Of a DNA stretch of 6,746 nt, positions 5,148-6,746 are shown in pieces. The DNA is taken from the NCBI GenBank assembly GCA_009777435.1, contig WRLW01000084.1, positions 1 to 6,746 of the forward strand. The letters are read 5' to 3'. Numbering within the stretch: the first letter of the stretch is position 1; each line of letters starts with the position of its first letter. Made by a program: the position numbers and the translations under genes. The DNA comes from Oscillospiraceae bacterium. Its GTDB lineage: Bacteria; Bacillota; Clostridia; Oscillospirales; UBA929. Under the pieces are notes generated by a model. It had not been told where the DNA came from and searched no databases. It saw only the letters and a program-made list of their open reading frames with translations.

Positions 5148-5750
5148 GCGTCCGCGGCGGCGCTGGTGACGCAAATAGAAGGCATCACCGGTCTCAGCGC
5201 CTCGCTTTACAGCTTAAACTCAAACGTGGTGGAGGTTACGGGAACGGCGAGCGCGGTAAGCTCGACCGTCAGCCTGAACATCGACCCGAACGTGACGGTC
5301 AACTGGGGCGCGACGCTTATCGGCAGCACGGCGAGCGGCAAATATCTGCTCAACCTGACCGGCGGCGGCACGTTCAATGTGACCGCCGTGGCCACTATAA
5401 GCAACGGCAGCGGCATAATAACCGTGACCGGAGCGGGCGCGAACGTCAATATTGACGGCGCGCTCAATACCCCCGGCGCCGGGAACGGTATCTCGCTCAA
5501 CGTCGCCGCCAAAGACGTGACGGTTAACGTCGGCGGTTCGATACTTAATGAAGGCACGAACTCGGCCGTGAACGTGACGGCCGGCGTCACCGGCGTGAGG
5601 GTAAACGTCGGCGGCAGCGTCGTGTCCGTTCCGGCAGGGTACGCCATAAACGACGGCGGTACGGCGCTCTGCGCCAACAACACGCAAATCACGGTCACAG
5701 GCGGCAGGGTCGAGGCAGGCTCCGCCTGCGCCATAAAGTCTGTCGGCTAA
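5049..5750 (+). CDS. Secreted beta-helix surface protein, N-terminal part ending at an in-frame TAA
   Basis: A 233-residue product as read. The ATG follows AGGAGG (5036-5041) by 7 nt. Residues 1-33 are a Sec signal peptide: basic start MRKITYIKR, hydrophobic core LSLLLIMAMAPSMLPAFA and an A-R-A cleavage site at 31-33. The mature part is rich in Gly, Val, Thr, Asn and Ala, with almost no Lys or Arg, and builds beta-strand repeats of the form V-x-V-x-GG-x-V (VNVGGSI, VNVGGSV, ITVTGGRV), as in right-handed parallel beta-helix proteins. The C terminus is abrupt: the next repeat begins before the stop (ACAIKSVG) and completes after it (NSAVVITGG). This is therefore very likely the front part of a larger protein. 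No catalytic motif is visible; an exported or cell-surface role such as adhesion or carbohydrate binding is inference. Confidence 0.85.
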   Translation: MRKITYIKRTLSLLLIMAMAPSMLPAFAPTARAASAAALVTQIEGITGLSASLYSLNSNVVEVTGTASAVSSTVSLNIDPNVTVNWGATLIGSTASGKYLLNLTGGGTFNVTAVATISNGSGIITVTGAGANVNIDGALNTPGAGNGISLNVAAKDVTVNVGGSILNEGTNSAVNVTAGVTGVRVNVGGSVVSVPAGYAINDGGTALCANNTQITVTGGRVEAGSACAIKSVG

Positions 5751-6347
5751 AACAGCGCCGTTGTGATTACGGGCGGGCTTGTCACAAACGCCGCCACCGT
5801 AAACTCAAACCCGGTAATCTACATGAACGGCGGGCTTGGCCTTAATGTCACGGTCGGCGGCGGCCATGTAAGGGCTTCCGACCATAACCTCGGCTACGGT
5901 ATCCAGACCACCGGCGATGTGCTGATTGAGAACAGGGCGGTGGTTGAGGCCGGGGCGGGGCGCGCCGTCAATCTCGTCGGCATGAACTCCAAGATAACTG
6001 TAACCGGCGGTGAGGTTAAGGCCTCCACAGCCGGCGTCGCCATCTGCACCGCCACCACCAATCCCGCAACGGTGGCCAATGCCCAAATCACGATTAGCGG
6101 CGGCAAGGTCTATACCGAGGGAACGGACGCGGGACACAATAACGGCAGGGCGATATACGCCACAGGGGCCAACAATGTGGTTACGGTCAGCGGCGGATGG
6201 GTCTATACGGAATCAAACGAAACGGAAGCTATTTATATAACGGGCACTGACAGCATAGTGACAGTCACCGGCGGTCAGGTCAGCGCCAAGGGCCACTTTG
6301 CCATCGAGGCGTACAGCGGCGGCTCCGTCTACATAGACGGCGGCTTC
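5517..6347 (+). repeat. Beta-helix rung repeats, about 23-31 residues each, spanning the TAA
   Basis: The first Gly codon of the GG in each V-x-V/I-x-GG rung lies at 5532, 5610, 5700, 5772, 5856, (degenerate, 5931), 6006, 6099, 6192, 6270 and 6339. The steps are 26, 30, 24, 28, 25, 25, 31, 31, 26 and 23 codons. The step over the TAA (5700 to 5772) is an ordinary 24 codons. Typical rungs are ITVTGGEV, ITISGGKV, VTVSGGWV and VTVTGGQV, each usually followed by a short loop and an A-I pair. Confidence 0.8.
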
Positions 6348-6746
6348 GTATTCGCCTACGGCACGGCGCCTTTGTCGCCCGAAACCGGAGCGAAAATCGA
6401 AGTCTCGGCCGTCGGCGCGATTAGCCTTGGAAGAATACATATCAATGAGAGCGACCCCGCCGCCAACGGCGTGGTCGCCGTTTGGGATCGCGTCACATGG
6501 GCCGGTACGTGGAGCGAAGCTGATTACACACAAGGGCTTTCCAATCATATAAGCTCCAAACCAGACCCACTTAGCGGGGAGATTTACTGGAAAAACAACG
6601 GCGGGAATCCTTTCGACGGCATTTATTACAGCAGCGGCGGGAATGTCGGCTTCTTCCCGCTTGCGGAAGTAAATGTTGTTACACCCCCGCCGGTATTATA
6701 TTATCTTGAGGTTATTAACGGGACAGGCTCGGACTGGTATGAGGAG
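5751..6746 (+). CDS. Continuation of the beta-helix surface protein after the TAA (3' end outside window)
   Basis: The frame of the upstream gene stays open for 332 codons from 5751 to the last base. It begins NSAVVITGG and carries seven more GG rungs and a degenerate one up to about 6347. A module rich in Trp and Tyr follows (VAVWDRVTWAGTW, EIYWKNNGG, FDGIYYSSGGNVGFFPL), then a proline linker TPPPV and LYYLEVINGTGSDWYEE, which looks like the first strands of an InlB B-repeat/Flg_new-type domain seen at the ends of Clostridia surface proteins. There is no ribosome binding site near the possible restarts (GTG 5763, ATG 5823) and no signal peptide, so translated alone it would not be exported. 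It is best read as the distal part of one gene broken by a single nonsense codon; the 5049-6746 unit is then a pseudogene, a variant allele or a sequencing error. Confidence 0.75.

Noticed and set aside
5207..5734. Minus-strand open frames opposite the beta-helix gene (175 and 155 codons)
   Set aside because: They mirror the repetitive Gly/Val/Thr coding; the plus frame has a ribosome binding site, signal peptide and rung repeats.
5748..5750. Selenocysteine/pyrrolysine recoding or code change at the internal stop
   Set aside because: The codon is TAA, not TGA or TAG, and TAA ends other genes in the window.

Overview
The window reads as chromosomal DNA of a GC-rich, Gram-positive-type bacterium, most likely a member of Clostridia/Bacillota. 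This is an inference from family resemblance and gene neighbourhood: a bacterial-type LeuRS with a two-CxxC zinc module, stand-alone rpsU, a YqeG-type HAD phosphatase in one operon with an endonuclease IV-like protein and an M24 peptidase, strong GGAGG ribosome binding sites, and a secreted beta-helix protein that appears to run into InlB/Flg_new-like repeats. The standard bacterial code applies: TAA, TGA and TAG all end intact genes here.

Layout. (1) 3-1244: 3' half of leuS, cut by the window edge. (2) 1276-1574: a perfect-consensus sigma70 promoter (TTGACA, 17 nt, TATAAT), a leader that can fold, and rpsU (bS21). A GC-rich stem-loop at 1580-1602 separates it from (3) 1607-2392, minus strand: a small cytosolic protein of GH18-like TIM-barrel character. 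(4) 2393-2499: a compact divergent control region with an extended -10 promoter for the plus-strand operon. (5) 2500-4889: tightly packed operon yqeG - endonuclease IV-like protein - M24 aminopeptidase; the last two overlap by ATGA. (6) 4889-4937: two 23-bp direct repeats, each able to form a hairpin, followed by a promoter at 4945-4973. (7) 5049 to the window end: a large secreted, surface-type gene with signal peptide and right-handed beta-helix repeats, interrupted in frame by a TAA at 5748-5750; coding continues in the same frame, with the repeat spacing intact, to the last base.

How the genes relate. leuS, rpsU, yqeG and the peptidase are housekeeping functions (tRNA charging, ribosome, phosphatase, peptide turnover). 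The secreted gene after the tandem repeat has its own promoter and is the accessory part of the window. The main anomaly is that gene: either a one-codon nonsense break (pseudogene, population variant or assembly error) or, less likely, a stop that is read through. I did not see a mobile element, CRISPR array, tRNA or rRNA gene, and I cannot point to a clearly new multi-gene system.
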